Shown here piece by piece: positions 1 to 11,924 of a stretch of DNA of 64,000 nt. The notes beneath the pieces were generated by a model. That model made no database searches. It had not been told where the DNA came from and worked only from the letters and a program-made list of their open reading frames with translations. Source of the stretch: Oidiodendron maius Zn (taxonomy: Eukaryota > Ascomycota > Leotiomycetes > Myxotrichaceae); NCBI GenBank assembly GCA_000827325.1, contig KN832875.1, forward strand, positions 62,001 through 126,000, written 5' to 3'. A program made the position numbers and the translations under genes. Each line of letters opens with the position of its first letter. Position 1 is the stretch's first letter.

Positions 1-2045
1 GAGGATACCGTGGCAGCGGTGAAAGGATGGCTCACATCCTCCGGCATCGATGCATCCCGCATCCTCCACTACGACAATAAGGGCTGGCTTGCTTTCGATG
101 CCACCACAGAGGAAGCTGAGAGACTACTCAGCGCGGAGTTCCATGAGCACGAACACACTAAGAGTGCTAGTGTGAGAATTGGTTGTGATAAGTAAGAGCT
201 TCAAATAAAAGATTTTAGTCTTGCTAATATTTTCAGATACCACGTCCCGGAGCACCTGGTTTCCCATATCGATTACATTACTCCCGGAGTCAAGCTAACA
301 CCAGTTGTCAAGAGAGCTGTCAAGAATAAGCGCTCAACGAGCTACAAGAAGACCACCGTCAATCGCCTTTCTTCCAACGCCGCCCCGATCGACGGCTTCC
401 CTTGGGACTTCAAGCCCGCTGCCGCTGCGCAGCTCCCAGCAGACATCCAAGGCTGTGGCCGGAACATGACTCCTCCTTGCATCAAGGCAATGTATGGTAT
501 TCCTAATGCCGACAAGGCCACGCCTGGAAATTCTCTTGGCCTATACGAGCAGGGTGACTACTTTGCCAAGTCGGATATTGATCTGTTCTATGCCCAATAT
601 GCACCCCATATCCCTCAAGGCACTTATCCAATTCCTGCGCTGATCGATGGAGCCAACTTCTCTGTCCCTGCTGATAGCCCACTGAACACTGGCGAGTCGG
701 ACATTGATATTGATATGGCGTAAGTTGATGAGCATTGCTTGCGTTCTGAGGAAATGCTGACGTGAATAGCTTTTCTCTCATATACCCCCAAACTGTCACG
801 TTGTATCAGGTTGATGACCAACTCTATGAGCCAGAAGAAGTTGCCACTACCAATCTCTTCAACACCTTTTTAGACGCTCTTGATGGAGTAAGTATATTGG
901 CTCCCATCACGCGACGTTACTAACTGGGAAAAGTCTTATTGTAACTACACTGCATTTGGTGAAACGGGAGACGACCCATCTATTGATCCCATCTCCCCAG
1001 ATCCTCGGCCAGGCGGCTACAAGGGTAAGCTTGCTGTTTCGGCTACTCATATCGACATTAACTCTTGACACAGGCCAACGTCAATGCGGTGTTTTCAAGC
1101 CCACCAATGTCATCAGCGCATCGTATGGGCAGGCTGAAGCTGATCTACCCATCAACTACTCAAAGCGCCAGTGCAATGAATTCATGAAGCTCGGTCTACA
1201 GGGCCACTCCATTTTGACGGCATCCGGAGACTATGGCGTATCCTCTTTCCCAGCCGAAGGTGTGAATGGGTGTCTTGGTCCGAAAGGCACCATCTTCAAC
1301 CCACAATACCCAGGCAACTGCCCTTACATCACGTCTGTTGGCGGTACCATGCTTTACGCTGACCAAACCGTCAAGAATGCCGAGAGCGTCATGCAAGTTG
1401 ATCTCGGTGGATCAGCAGTGAACTTCTCCTCCTCTGGTGGATTCTCAAACTATTATCCTCAACCATGGTACCAGAAGCTTGCAGTGGCAGAATACTTCGC
1501 CATTGCCAACCCACCATACCCGCATTACTCGGAGTTCGAAGTCGATTTGAACACTACCAAGGGCCTTTATAACAGAATCGGGAGAGGATACCCTGATGTC
1601 GCTGCAAATGGAGCTTTCTACCGCGCCTACCTCAATGGGATTGATGAGCACTGGTTTGGAGCCAGTCTGGCATCCCCATTGTTCGCCTCCGTCTTGACTC
1701 TGGTGCGTTCATATCCCGGTTCATAAATATCTCCAGATTGTACCAGCTACAATTTTAACTAATAATGCTTATTATAGATCAACGAAGAGCGATTTGCCAT
1801 TGGTAAAGGCCCAGTCGGCTTCGTCAACCCTATCCTTTACACCTTCCCGTGGGTTCTGAATGATATTACAAACGGAACTAATCTTGGATGCGGAACTCAG
1901 GGCTTCCATGCTGCTCGAGGGTAAGCCTTCCATTTCTCATTTCAAATTATAGATGTACTAATGGAACAACAGATGGGATCCAGCCACGGGTTTGGGCACG
2001 CCAAACTTCCCCAAGATGAAGGCCCTATTCTTGTCGTTGCCATAG
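1..2045 (+). CDS. Sedolisin (S53) tripeptidyl peptidase, 5' partial
   Basis: Secreted acid serine-carboxyl peptidase; the start and signal peptide lie before the window. Exons inferred: <1-191, 237-719, 770-887, 934-1024, 1074-1702, 1778-1920, 1973-2045, all with GT-AG introns that keep frame. The first exons are the tail of the prodomain (GWLAFDATTEEAERLL); a KNKR site follows and could be a processing point. The catalytic Glu and Asp sit in GESDID (E, then D four residues on). The oxyanion-hole Asp is in SGDYGV, the nucleophile Ser is in GASLASP (usual form GTSxxxP), and the calcium-site region GWDPATGLGTPNF is present near the C-terminus. All key residues are kept, so the enzyme looks active. 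The Thr-to-Ala change beside the nucleophile and Tyr in SGDYG (usually SGDSG) are small departures. Family knowledge: such enzymes release tripeptides from proteins at acid pH outside the cell. Confidence 0.93.
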
Positions 2046-3525
2046 ATGGTGAGCTCATAGTCCAGCGCGAGAATGTTTTATACAAGAAGCTTTAAATATA
2101 ACACTCTGTTTAATTCATTATAAATTAAAGGCCCGCATGTATGCCATACTATGCTATAAAGTGACCAATGTGCCACTTTCGCTTTGCAACACAAAGCGAA
2201 GAGAGGCGAGAAAGTTGTAGACAAAACAAAACCAGGTCCTCAACAAAAAAGTTACGAATAGAGCAATCGAAAACTAAATCAGAAATTAAATTTCTTCTCT
2301 GTTTGGAACATTATCCTCAAAGGGCATTCTCCCTTAGTCCTTTCTCTGAAGGGATCTGTTAATTATCCGATTGGGCGGAACCGCATAGCCAGGTAGATAT
2401 CGATGTGACAGACACTGATGTCTCCCTATTTTGGGTGAGTGACAGGCTTAGTTTGAAATTTAATGTCAGTGATGCTTAGAAGTGAACAATCGGCGCCCAA
2501 TCGTACTGATCGATCTGACTAGCAGAAAGTCTCGCTAAAGCAGCCCCTTTTTTCTCGACTTCTTTGGGATGAGAATATATATTGTAGTGCAAGGAAAAGG
2601 AACATGAATAGAATAACAAGCCATTGTTCTGCTATCACTAATATCATGGCCTTGGGAAAATGGGTCGGACAAAACTTTATAAAGATGTTAAATATGTTCT
2701 CGCCATCGTCACTTATTGCGCCACGTAGGGTATTGAGTGCATCAAAAGATCAAATCATCCCAACAACAGTATTACAGTTGTATGTAAAAGCAAACAATCA
2801 TGTTTCTGAATAGTAGGATCTTCTGCAGCCAAAAATTCGCCAAGTTAAGTCTGCAGAAAACTTGAGAGTCAGCATAGAAAGCCTGCGATATCTCGGGATA
2901 GGGCTACGGCGGGGGCAAGAATCCCTCGTCCGCATTTATTCTGTATTAATGACTTACCATAAAACCGCATCAACGTCGCTTGTTTATTTGTGAAGTGCAG
3001 TAAGCTGACCTGCCACTCTCCGCAAGTTCAACCGCCGTAATAACTTTTGCATTTGTTGCGTTTTCGTCTGACTTCATCGCAGTTATGTCCTGTGGGCCGA
3101 ACGAGGATCTCAACCCAGAGCAGCAACCTAAAAATCACTGTAAACGCGATATAATACCCTGTCATCCGGTGCAATTTACGTATTTGGGCTAATGCGAGTT
3201 TTAAAAGGCTCAGAAATATACATGTACGTTTTCCCCCTTTCTCCTCTGCCAATTGACATCCATCGACAATAAAAGATGGCCCTCGGGGTATCATACCAAA
3301 TAAACGCCTCGAAGCTTGGCTCGACCGTTCCGAAGGTAGCAACTGCTCAATCCTAATATACACAACATATAATATTCCGTACTCCATAAATGCAAATGCC
3401 TCAAGTGTAGCCGATATCTCACTTGGGATAATCGCCCGTTTAAAACGCCGTAATGCTATGGCAACAAATTCCAATATCGATTTCTGCCAACGATACCGGT
3501 CAAAAAAGTCGCAGACTTTTTAATC
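2046..3525. other. Intergenic, no gene supported
   Basis: About 1.5 kb between the peptidase stop and the 3' end of the BRCT gene. Short open frames on both strands show no family pattern and no splice logic. The only clear structure is a small hairpin at 2178-2200. Confidence 0.5.
2178..2200 (+). other. Perfect 9-bp hairpin downstream of the peptidase gene
   Basis: TTCGCTTTG, loop CAACA, then CAAAGCGAA. It lies 133 bases after the sedolisin stop and could fall in its 3' UTR. Role not known. Confidence 0.4.
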
Positions 3526-6500
3526 TCACTCCAACCATTGGCCCAGAATAAGGCTTTGAATCACAATTTCGTCGCTTATGATTCTGACTCTTTCCGGTGC
3601 TGGTTCTAGAGGGGTTTGTGTGGAACCCTTCTTCCGCTTTTTGGATCCGGCGCTCGTCGTGGGTGATTGACCAAAGATAACTTCTTCAGCATGTTTCTCA
3701 TTATCACCAACATAGAGCAAGTCCCAAGATTTCCCGGCAGTGGACTCGAGAAGAGTTTTCCTGGCTTGTTTTAAGTCGGAAACTTGGTCCAGGCGGGACG
3801 GTCCTAGAACACGCATTAGGAAGAGGTAGTGCTGTCGCTTCTCCGCAGTGCTGCCTTTGCCTGTGACAGCTAGGATCGATTTGCCTTCTAGGAACTGCGC
3901 TCTCTTTGCCCATGTGTCGCGAAAACCTACATCCAAGGCCGAGTACGGTTGAAGAGTACGACTGCGTATGGCATTGCCAAGGAACGAAGACCGGCCAGCA
4001 CAAAGGAGATATGGGGCCCAGTTGACTATATCTTCCCTCAATATGCATTCCGAGATCCACTTGCCAGAGATACATGGAAGTCCAAGCGCGAGTGCTTGCA
4101 TATATTTAACTCGCCTGGAATGTTCATCTGCAATCAATGCCACAAATCCCATTTTGCTCGCTGCGGTAGAAACAATCAATTCTTCAAGATTACCGGTTCT
4201 AATTCGAGCCTTCGAGGCTGGCACTTGGTCGAATAGCATGTCAAACCCATCTTCTAGAATCCAGCCTCCATTTTCAATAATAGCAGCGGTCACAGTATCC
4301 TTCTCCTCTTGCTGGTCAATGTAGGAAACGGCGAATGCCATATCTGAAAACAGCTTAATCGGTCGTTTATACGGGCCGGAGGGGTTTCCAGATGCTTGCG
4401 ATAGGCATAGCGGATCAGCACTGCTCTCTCGAGTCGCACTTACTAAACGGCGCTTGGACTCCCGTTGGGGAACACTAGTTTCGTCTCCAGCAGACAGCTT
4501 GCGTTTGGTCAAGCGTTCTGGCGGTACTGCAGATGGCATTTGATTACCGTACCTCTTCGCTTTAGAGACATTTCGTTTTGACATAACTGGAGTTTCTTCT
4601 CTCGCTTTTTGAGTCCAGGATCGGGTAACAACACTCCTTGGGGTTGAAATAGAAGAACGTGAAGAGGGCATAGCAGGCGACGATGCGGTTGCAGCTTTTG
4701 AAGACCGAGTTGAGTCGGTCTTGGTAGCAGGGGTTGTCTTCGCAGTCCGCGGATGCCGTTTTGGAGTAGTCATGGGAGCCACCTGGGTATCTGCTCCAGA
4801 GCCACGTAGTGACCGCGATGGTCTCTTTAACACATCTATTGAGTGGAGACCTGTTTTCTTTTTAGGGGGCTGGAGAGGATCCACAGCAAAATTGCTCTTA
4901 TCGTGTTGTTGATTTGCTACAGATTTTGTTGTGGCTCCTCGCTCATCATGAGCTGTGGCGGATGGAAGTCCTTCTAGAACGGCTCCGGTCTCGGTGGTTG
5001 GCTGCTCTGAGTGCTTTTCATGGGCTACTAGGATAGATTCATCATGGGGGACTTCGAAAGGAGGCTCCTTGGAACGTAGGTCGGCAGGTATGTTAGCTAT
5101 GCCACTAAGAGCAGTCTGAGATTCTGCGTCCGTAGTTATGGCAGCGAAAACAGGATGGGAGATGCTCCGCCTGTTTCTCGTTCGACTTGTGGCCGCATCA
5201 GGTGACAACTGAGGCGCTATAGCATTCCCAAATTCGCTGTCCTGTGTGAACCCCGGCAATCCTTGCAATTCATCTGCATTATTCTCTCCAAATGACATGC
5301 TTGCAATTTCGCCCATGGGACGAATGTGGTCTTCCGAAGGACTCGTTTCTGGAACCGTCATATCAACTCCATCCGAGAAGACATTAATTTTATTAACGGA
5401 AGGAGTCCTTAGATCGTTGCGGTTTGTCGATACTTCGTTCAGAGGAAGGCTTGGTTGGAGAGGAGAGCCAGAGCCGTTTGGCACACTGGATGTTTTTCCT
5501 GCTGTTGTATTCAGCTCCAAATCTTGAACACGTTCTAATTCCGCGTCGTGGTATCGTGTTGCTATGCTACATGCCAGACGACTGTTAGAATCGCCAGCGC
5601 CAGTGGATTCAAGTTTCTGTCGAGCAACAAGATGTTTCGACCTAGTCCTAACTCCCTCCTGCACTTGTCCTACAGCGCTATCAGCAACAGTCTGCGAATC
5701 CACAATAACGTCATCTTGTTGTGTATCTCGCGCATCTGTACCCTCGCACTGAACAATATATTCTTCCCCCACAGAGCGACCCCTGCCCTTAGAGGTAGAT
5801 GGTACTTCAACTTCACCAGGGCTTGGTGAAGCAGGCCTGCTGGAGGTCATAACATGCTTGTGTAATTCAATAGCTGACAGCTGTCGTTGTATTTCTTCAT
5901 CTCTCTGCTTCCTTTCTCGCTGTCGTTTGGCGGGAATGTCGTCGAGATCAGATTCGGAATCGGTATCCGAATGTTCTGGCAAGCTAGTCTCTTTCTTTCG
6001 TCGCTCTTGCGATTCCTTCATAGAAACATACTCAAGTGGTTCGCGTGCGGAGCTCTGCAGTGATGGCTTGAGGGCGGCCTTGTAGGACGGCGCCCCAGAT
6101 ATCGGAGGACTGGGTGCATTGTCCGAAGGATCTACCGATTTTGAGCGAAGTAATATTCGGACTGACGACTGTAGAGGCGACGATTCAACCGGCTCAAACC
6201 GACGGACTAAAGGTGAAGACGGTAGGACCCACTTTGCTGGAGATGTGAAATCATTATAGACGTCGGGTGAAGGTCGTGACGACGTGGCACTTAGAATATG
6301 CTTGCCAATTGACGAGGGTTGCGTAGCTTTAAACATCTCGTTACCTTTCAGTACACTGCCCTTTTGTAAAAACGGATTGACAGGTGGTGCAGGGGTTTGG
6401 GGCTCATATGTCTGTTGGTGAGGGAGATTTTCCACCCTTGGCGCAAATGAAGCATCTTGCGACAGGCTCTCCTCCCTCTCTGGGCTATTCTCCCTAGAGA

Positions 6501-7482
6501 GATTCTCGTTGATCGCGAAGTCATCGAAATGGACATGTCCCGTATCGTTCTCTCCGTATGTGCGCGCCGTTGAATCGGTGACTGTCGAATGGTGCTTCGC
6601 CAGCTGAGGATCGTGGCTATCTACATTTCTCTGCGCATGTTCGGTGCCTTTCATGCCGGAGACATCCGCAGTGAGAGACGTATCGACAGATTTTTGGAGG
6701 GCATAGTGTGCATACGCAGACGCAGGATTCTCCTGAGTAGGGGAGAGCGAGCTCATCTGCGTGAGGTCGTCCATTTTTGCGCGTGTGCTGTCGGATTGAG
6801 ATGGCAGAACCTGGTTGCCGCTACTATCGAAAGTTCCGGACCTAATGCTCAAGTCGCGCTGGAGTCGGAGATGGCTCGTTAGGGAGTGTGGAATGAGTTC
6901 TGGACCATCGTTCCCCGCGACATGGGCCGGGAGAGAGAAATCGGGGGCGAGTACGTGAAATTGTTGGTTGTGCGTAATGGGGGACCTGACTCTAGGGGTT
7001 TGCTGGGCGAGTGGCCAAATGCAAGTGCCTTCTCCCTCGTCGATCTGGTCATGCACCTCGATATCCTCCGTGCCCTCGTTCTGGCCCTCGAGGTTGTGGT
7101 GGTTGTGGTCGCTGCCTTCGTGGCTCGGCGACGCGGCGTGAGAGATTCTCGGGCTGCTCTGGATGCTGGTCAGTGACCCTGTCAGGCTTTGTGCACGGGC
7201 AGCCTCGCGGGGATCAGTCAGCCTTACCGACAAAAGCTCGTCCTGGAGACGTCGGCAATACTGCGAGTCCCATTCTTCTTTCTCCTCAGCCTCACTATCG
7301 TCTTTGTCGCGCCCACGCGACTTCCCCTCATCGACCTCCATCCTGATGATTACAGTGGGAGGAGTGGGGAGACCAGAATCTTCAAGTCTTTCAAGTTGAC
7401 GCGCTAGGAAGAATCCTATCTCGGTTAGCGCGAGAACGAAAGCACATGATGTCCCACTTAAGGAACGAGAACGAGGCAGCAA
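3526..7482 (-). CDS. Rad9/Crb2-like DNA-damage checkpoint adaptor with C-terminal BRCT pair
   Basis: Protein of up to 1318 residues in one exon. The first ~1000 residues are polar and disordered with many SQ/TQ-type and proline-directed sites. Basic tracts (KRKLSAGDE, ESKRRLVSA) precede the folded end. From about residue 1050 a BRCT-like repeat starts (RPIKLFSDMAFAVSYI, IIENGGWILEDGFDMLF, ALGLPCISGKWISECI), and a second follows (FLEGKSILAVTGKG, WDLLYVGDNE, ISDEIVIQSLILGQWLE). This order matches yeast Rad9, fission yeast Crb2 and human 53BP1, nuclear adaptors that pass checkpoint kinase signals. I do not see the Tudor fold that normally precedes the BRCT pair. The start is uncertain: ATG at 7480-7482, or an in-frame ATG at 7339-7341 (MEVDEGKSRG) that is preceded by a possible acceptor AG and would drop a hydrophobic, atypical 47-residue leader. 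Confidence 0.72.
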   Translation of the reverse strand: MLPRSRSLSGTSCAFVLALTEIGFFLARQLERLEDSGLPTPPTVIIRMEVDEGKSRGRDKDDSEAEEKEEWDSQYCRRLQDELLSVRLTDPREAARAQSLTGSLTSIQSSPRISHAASPSHEGSDHNHHNLEGQNEGTEDIEVHDQIDEGEGTCIWPLAQQTPRVRSPITHNQQFHVLAPDFSLPAHVAGNDGPELIPHSLTSHLRLQRDLSIRSGTFDSSGNQVLPSQSDSTRAKMDDLTQMSSLSPTQENPASAYAHYALQKSVDTSLTADVSGMKGTEHAQRNVDSHDPQLAKHHSTVTDSTARTYGENDTGHVHFDDFAINENLSRENSPEREESLSQDASFAPRVENLPHQQTYEPQTPAPPVNPFLQKGSVLKGNEMFKATQPSSIGKHILSATSSRPSPDVYNDFTSPAKWVLPSSPLVRRFEPVESSPLQSSVRILLRSKSVDPSDNAPSPPISGAPSYKAALKPSLQSSAREPLEYVSMKESQERRKKETSLPEHSDTDSESDLDDIPAKRQRERKQRDEEIQRQLSAIELHKHVMTSSRPASPSPGEVEVPSTSKGRGRSVGEEYIVQCEGTDARDTQQDDVIVDSQTVADSAVGQVQEGVRTRSKHLVARQKLESTGAGDSNSRLACSIATRYHDAELERVQDLELNTTAGKTSSVPNGSGSPLQPSLPLNEVSTNRNDLRTPSVNKINVFSDGVDMTVPETSPSEDHIRPMGEIASMSFGENNADELQGLPGFTQDSEFGNAIAPQLSPDAATSRTRNRRSISHPVFAAITTDAESQTALSGIANIPADLRSKEPPFEVPHDESILVAHEKHSEQPTTETGAVLEGLPSATAHDERGATTKSVANQQHDKSNFAVDPLQPPKKKTGLHSIDVLKRPSRSLRGSGADTQVAPMTTPKRHPRTAKTTPATKTDSTRSSKAATASSPAMPSSRSSISTPRSVVTRSWTQKAREETPVMSKRNVSKAKRYGNQMPSAVPPERLTKRKLSAGDETSVPQRESKRRLVSATRESSADPLCLSQASGNPSGPYKRPIKLFSDMAFAVSYIDQQEEKDTVTAAIIENGGWILEDGFDMLFDQVPASKARIRTGNLEELIVSTAASKMGFVALIADEHSRRVKYMQALALGLPCISGKWISECILREDIVNWAPYLLCAGRSSFLGNAIRSRTLQPYSALDVGFRDTWAKRAQFLEGKSILAVTGKGSTAEKRQHYLFLMRVLGPSRLDQVSDLKQARKTLLESTAGKSWDLLYVGDNEKHAEEVIFGQSPTTSAGSKKRKKGSTQTPLEPAPERVRIISDEIVIQSLILGQWLE

Positions 7483-8432
7483 CGCTGGAGGCAGATTCCA
7501 TTCGACATCTCACTCCAGCACGGAGGTTGTGAAAAGAGATACCTTGATTGCGACACATCAAACTTTAGGCACCACAATATAAGTCGGGAACCAAAAGTCA
7601 TTACACTATTTGAACGGCTTATAATGACCTGGTTCACTATTCTTCACCCCAAGCTCAGTTATATTCAGCCGGATGTCGATGTCGACGAGTACAATTCAAG
7701 GCGCTGTTGCCTTTTCAACTTCTCTGAGAAACAAGTAGAGGCTCTTTATTGCATAGTACTATAATGCGGCTCAGTTCTTTGGTCTATCACTGTTTATGAT
7801 ACGAATGTCGTCAGACTGTTGTGCCAAAACCGGGGCTCTATTTTATGCCCAGATGGCCCTTGCTCGCTCGAGTTATCCCCTCTTTCGAGTTGAATAGCAC
7901 CTAGGTGGTATTCTTTCTATCTTAGATATATCAAAATGCTCATGCATCTCATAAATCTGTTCGCTCCCTTTGCGTCACAAGATCACTTAGGCACATGCAA
8001 TGGAAGTGAAGGGCAACAGCATTATTTTCATGTCAGAAGCCAAGTATCAGTATATGAACAAATTTGCTCCATGTGTTAATCCATAGCTAGTAAGGTAATA
8101 TAGGACTTTAATACCTCGTCCAAGCTAGGATTTGAGTCTAGAAGTTTGACTGGAGCCTTTAGCTTTGTCGCGAGTAGTCTCGCATCCTGCATCCTTGAAG
8201 TATGTTCATAGGCTTGTCTCCACTATTAAATACTTAGAGGGGGAGCGATGAGGGAGGATATGAGAAAAGGATAAGATTGATTTGAACGCTCCTAAATCAG
8301 TTAGTAGCGAGAACTATGCATCCGAAGAACGCTCCCACCCTTTTGTAACCGAATTACCCACAACCACAACTCTGTCTCCTTTATCCTACCCCTTATTCAT
8401 CTCCAAATCTGGTTGCTGTATCCATACGCAAG
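7483..8432. other. Divergent intergenic region
   Basis: 950 bases between the BRCT gene (minus) and the 2EXR gene (plus), so probably both promoters. No gene, repeat or clear motif seen. Confidence 0.5.
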
Positions 8433-10106
8433 ATGGAGGCCAACACACTTCTTGATGGGTTTGTGATGAGAAATCGATTCTCTGCACCCACAAATGCCCT
8501 TCCATCACATGTTCTTGACCAGACCGCAAGTCCGAGTATACACCTTCTCAATTTGAATACCAAGACCTCACCTGCCGCTATATCTTTCAATTTTTTTTCT
8601 GCAGAAGAATCTACAGGTTCTCAAGGAGGCCAGCAGTTACAAACCATCAGCCACCAGGGCGATGCTATGGATACGAAGTAGGGTTTTCTAGTGCCTTTAA
8701 CAGTAAATGTATTCCGCTCTAACGCTAGCTGGACATCAAGGGTGAAGAAACAAATCCCCCCTTTTCAAAAGCAGAAAATCGAAGATCAGTTTTTGTCAGT
8801 TTGGGAGCCGCTCAACGATGTCACCTAGTCTCGGTCTAACCTCTCTGAATAGTGATACAGACCAGACACAGCAGAACATTGAGAATATAAATACCATGCT
8901 GCTGGACTACCTGGACCGGATGAAAAAAAGGCCAATATTGTCTGAAGACAATGATAAAATCTCTGTACTAACATTGAAGTTAGACGCCTGGAGCTGGAAG
9001 CTCTTGCGCCGCGGCCCGCGTGGGCACTTCTACCCGTTTCCCGAATTCAGAAGACAAGATATGCTACTGATGAGGAGAGCAAGAAAGTGTTAGTTAGTCT
9101 CTATCACTAGGTCAAGAGATGCTGACAAATACACAGAGGGAATATTCTGCATGATTTCTTTAACAGTTCAATCTCGACAATCCGGGACGAAAGAACATGT
9201 CAACAAACACGAGATCAATACGGAATAAGCCATGATGATTTACCGGTTGAGTTGTCTCAACCCTGTAATACATCGTTGGCCGAAACAGATCCTCTGCGCT
9301 CCGAATTCAATGTACCTTTGGTCCCAAACCTACCTGATTTCACGCATAAAACACTTTCTCTTATGTTGGAGGGGCTAGAGCAGCAGCCACAAGTGCCTAC
9401 TTTTGCAGAACAGACAGAAAAGCAGCCTAGGGAAGAAGCAAAACAGTCTGCTAGTTTCTTCAGTCTTAGCTATAAGTTGCGCAAGCAGATTTGGATCTTT
9501 GCGCTAGAGCACCCGCCGCGGATCATAGTGCTCACAAAATCCACAACCTATTCCATTCACTCCCGTGCCGTTGTTCCCGCCCTTCTCCATACCTGTCGAG
9601 AGTCTCATGAAATAGCAAAGCGGTACTACTCTCTCTCTTTCGCAACCCAAGACACCTCGCCCAAAGTCTATTTTGACTTCCATCATGACTGGCTTTATAC
9701 TCAATGCGGGGGCTGCTTGGGCATGGACTGCAATCATAAGCTCACACTTACCGAGGACCATAAAAAGGTCAAGCACCTGATTTACCATGGCCCAATGTCA
9801 TACAATCCATTTCCCAAGATCCTCAGATTCTACCCTAAAATCGAGAACCTCATTCTGATTGGAGGCAGAGGCAATGCACGGCGGAGTGAGATCAACAAAG
9901 CAGACATATCTATTGTGCATGAGAAATTTTCATGGGCCCTCGAGGATGATTTACTTACTCTTGCAAGGAAAGCTTGGAGGGATCTGAAGCCGACAGGAGG
10001 AAGGATGTCATTGAAGCATATCTGGCGAGGGTCTTTGCCGGATCTTGTGAACAATGTAAAGAGGAGCTGCAATCCTAAGAAAGGTTTGTGGACCTGCTGT
10101 ACTTAG
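8433..10106 (+). CDS. 2EXR domain protein
   Basis: Exons 8433-8677, 8748-9086 and 9137-10106, joined by introns of 70 and 50 bases in three different frames, give about 517 residues. The N-terminal half is low complexity with short helical stretches (MLLDYLDRMKKRP). The C-terminal half carries the 2EXR pattern: SLSYKLRKQIWIFALEHPPRIIVL, here read as SLSYKLRKQIWIF then ALEHPPRIIVL, then ALLHTCRESHEIAKRYYSLSF and KVYFDFHHDWLYTQC. This is a fungal F-box-like family, strongly expanded in Leotiomycetes, of unknown function. Exon 2 runs in a different frame from exon 1, and the chosen acceptor at 8746-8747 is the only one that keeps frame. It is convergent with nothing; the next gene is on the same strand. 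Confidence 0.75.
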
Positions 10107-10618
10107 GGAGACACAGACACGAATCACTGGACAAGGTTACCAGCAAACATAGCTGCCTTCATCTACTGGCTAAGTTAGTCGGAGCCACGACTTGAGTTAC
10201 TCCTAGACACAATAAATCATTGCTGACTTTCAAAATTAAGTTTTTGGCTTCTTTTGCGCCTGTCGAATATATGCTGTGAAAATTATGGCTAGGAGACGGG
10301 CAGGAGGCAGAGAGAAGCTTTACTTCAAGTTAATTGCATCTCACTGTCATACACGCTCTACAGCAGAGTAAAGGGCTGAGGGGGGCTTGTGACTCTCTTA
10401 TATAGTCTTCATGCTGATCATGACATCTTAAGTGAATAGGATATGTGCATTCACTTGAATGAAGATCTCGCGACCTGACCAGCCGACACTTCGAGTTTCG
10501 ATCTCTTTTCGAAAGAATCTCGACCTCATGTACATGTACCAAATTGAATCGCAGTCCCGCAAGAACAGACACCATCTCCACAACCAATATCCTCGACTGC
10601 TGCCTGCAAATTTAAGTA
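10107..10618. other. Intergenic, nothing recognised
   Basis: 512 bases between two plus-strand genes; probably terminator of the 2EXR gene and promoter of the next. No motif stands out. Confidence 0.5.
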
Positions 10619-11179
10619 ATGCAATCCAGCCAATACGCACCTCCCGCGGGCAAGAGCCATGCATCTATGGACTTCGTACAAGATCAGAAAGAGAGTGCAC
10701 CAGGCAACCCCTTTGAGGGTGTTGATGGCTCTGTCAATCTCATCACTCTACCTCCCCACCCAAATGTGGAAGGCGACATCTCTACCGAAGCCACGAGACA
10801 GCACCGGCAAGAAGGAAGCAAACATCACAGGCACGTTACGTTTGGAGATGTGATGATTGAAGGCGCAGACGTACTGGGGACTTCTTACGTTCATGAACAA
10901 GCTGGATTTGGGGACGTCAGAGATATTCTGTCATCTGAGATTGATCGGGAGGTCCTCAACGACATCCTGGAAACCGGTACCGATGAGAAGGGTCGACGCG
11001 TCTTGAAGGAACGATATTCGAAGCTCAGCCCTGAGAAAAGACGCCAACGCGAGATACGATTAGTACAGTATTCAGGCTTTGCGATGCATAGTGACGGTAC
11101 ACTCGATTATGGCATCGACAATCCTGCCTTGCCTAAGAAGCCTAGTTTCATGAAGAAGTTGCTAAATCGTCTGGTGTAA
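10619..11179 (+). CDS. Uncharacterised 186-residue protein
   Basis: Single exon, not recognised. The first 80 residues are polar and probably disordered (PPAGKSHASMDFVQ). The middle (HHRHVTFGDVMIEGADVLG) and a charged helical segment (EIDREVLNDILETGTDEKG, then RRVLKERYSKLSPEKRRQRE) look folded, and the end is basic (PSFMKKLLNRLV). No signal peptide or membrane segment. The regular codon use, the helix-like hydrophobic spacing and a stop directly after a basic tail support a real gene. The VTFGD motif resembles short phosphatase-docking or phospho-site contexts, but this is too weak to assign a role. Confidence 0.55.
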   Translation: MQSSQYAPPAGKSHASMDFVQDQKESAPGNPFEGVDGSVNLITLPPHPNVEGDISTEATRQHRQEGSKHHRHVTFGDVMIEGADVLGTSYVHEQAGFGDVRDILSSEIDREVLNDILETGTDEKGRRVLKERYSKLSPEKRRQREIRLVQYSGFAMHSDGTLDYGIDNPALPKKPSFMKKLLNRLV

Positions 11180-11924
11180 GAGGATAGACGTCTGTAAGCG
11201 ACCATAATCTGGTCTTGGGAAGAAATATAATTCTCTGGCCATGGATGAAACAACCATGGATAGGGTCCACTTGTGGAGTCTGCTTATTGATGAAATGCGG
11301 TCGATTTTAATCAATAGAAGAATGCTTGTCTTCATTGGTGCTTTTGAGGAGATGGTAACCTGCTACTGTTGCCTTTGCTGAAAGTAACACAGGATCACAA
11401 CTAGGCAAAATGGCAACATACACCCCCAACTTTTCTCCCTTAACTTCGCACATGAGGAATTATCGTGCAGGAACAATTAGGTCGTGAGGAAAATAACCAC
11501 TGAGAATGCGAGGCGTGTATTTTGTGTCGGCAACTTCACGTCTGAAGCTTGCATGCCCAGTTCTTTGTGGATTGAAAGTTTCATCACCCAAATTGATACG
11601 AACAGCCTCCATATCAGCAACCTCTCAAATGTAGAAGGAGACAGGCAACAGGGTTGATACATATCAATACAAATCTCTGGGAAGGTTGGAATGGCCAGGA
11701 CGCCGTTTACGCTCTAGAACTTGTAACAAGAAATATCTACCATTATAAGCCGTCATCCCTTTTTAAAGTGATCACAGAAAAGCTACTAGGATATCACAAG
11801 GCGCTCTGATCGCTATAAATGAAGCTAAAAGCATTCCATAATTGTAAATTTAACTCAGCCCAGGGAGAGACGAGAATCTGTATGAGTGAGGATGTGTTTA
11901 GCCTTCTACTAAATTGGGAACAGC
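11180..11924. other. Convergent intergenic region
   Basis: 745 bases between the 3' ends of the orphan gene (plus) and the glycosyltransferase gene (minus). AT-rich; no gene supported. Confidence 0.5.

Noticed and set aside
3028-3474. 148-codon open frame on the minus strand
   Set aside because: No family pattern, odd composition and no splice or promoter support; likely chance.
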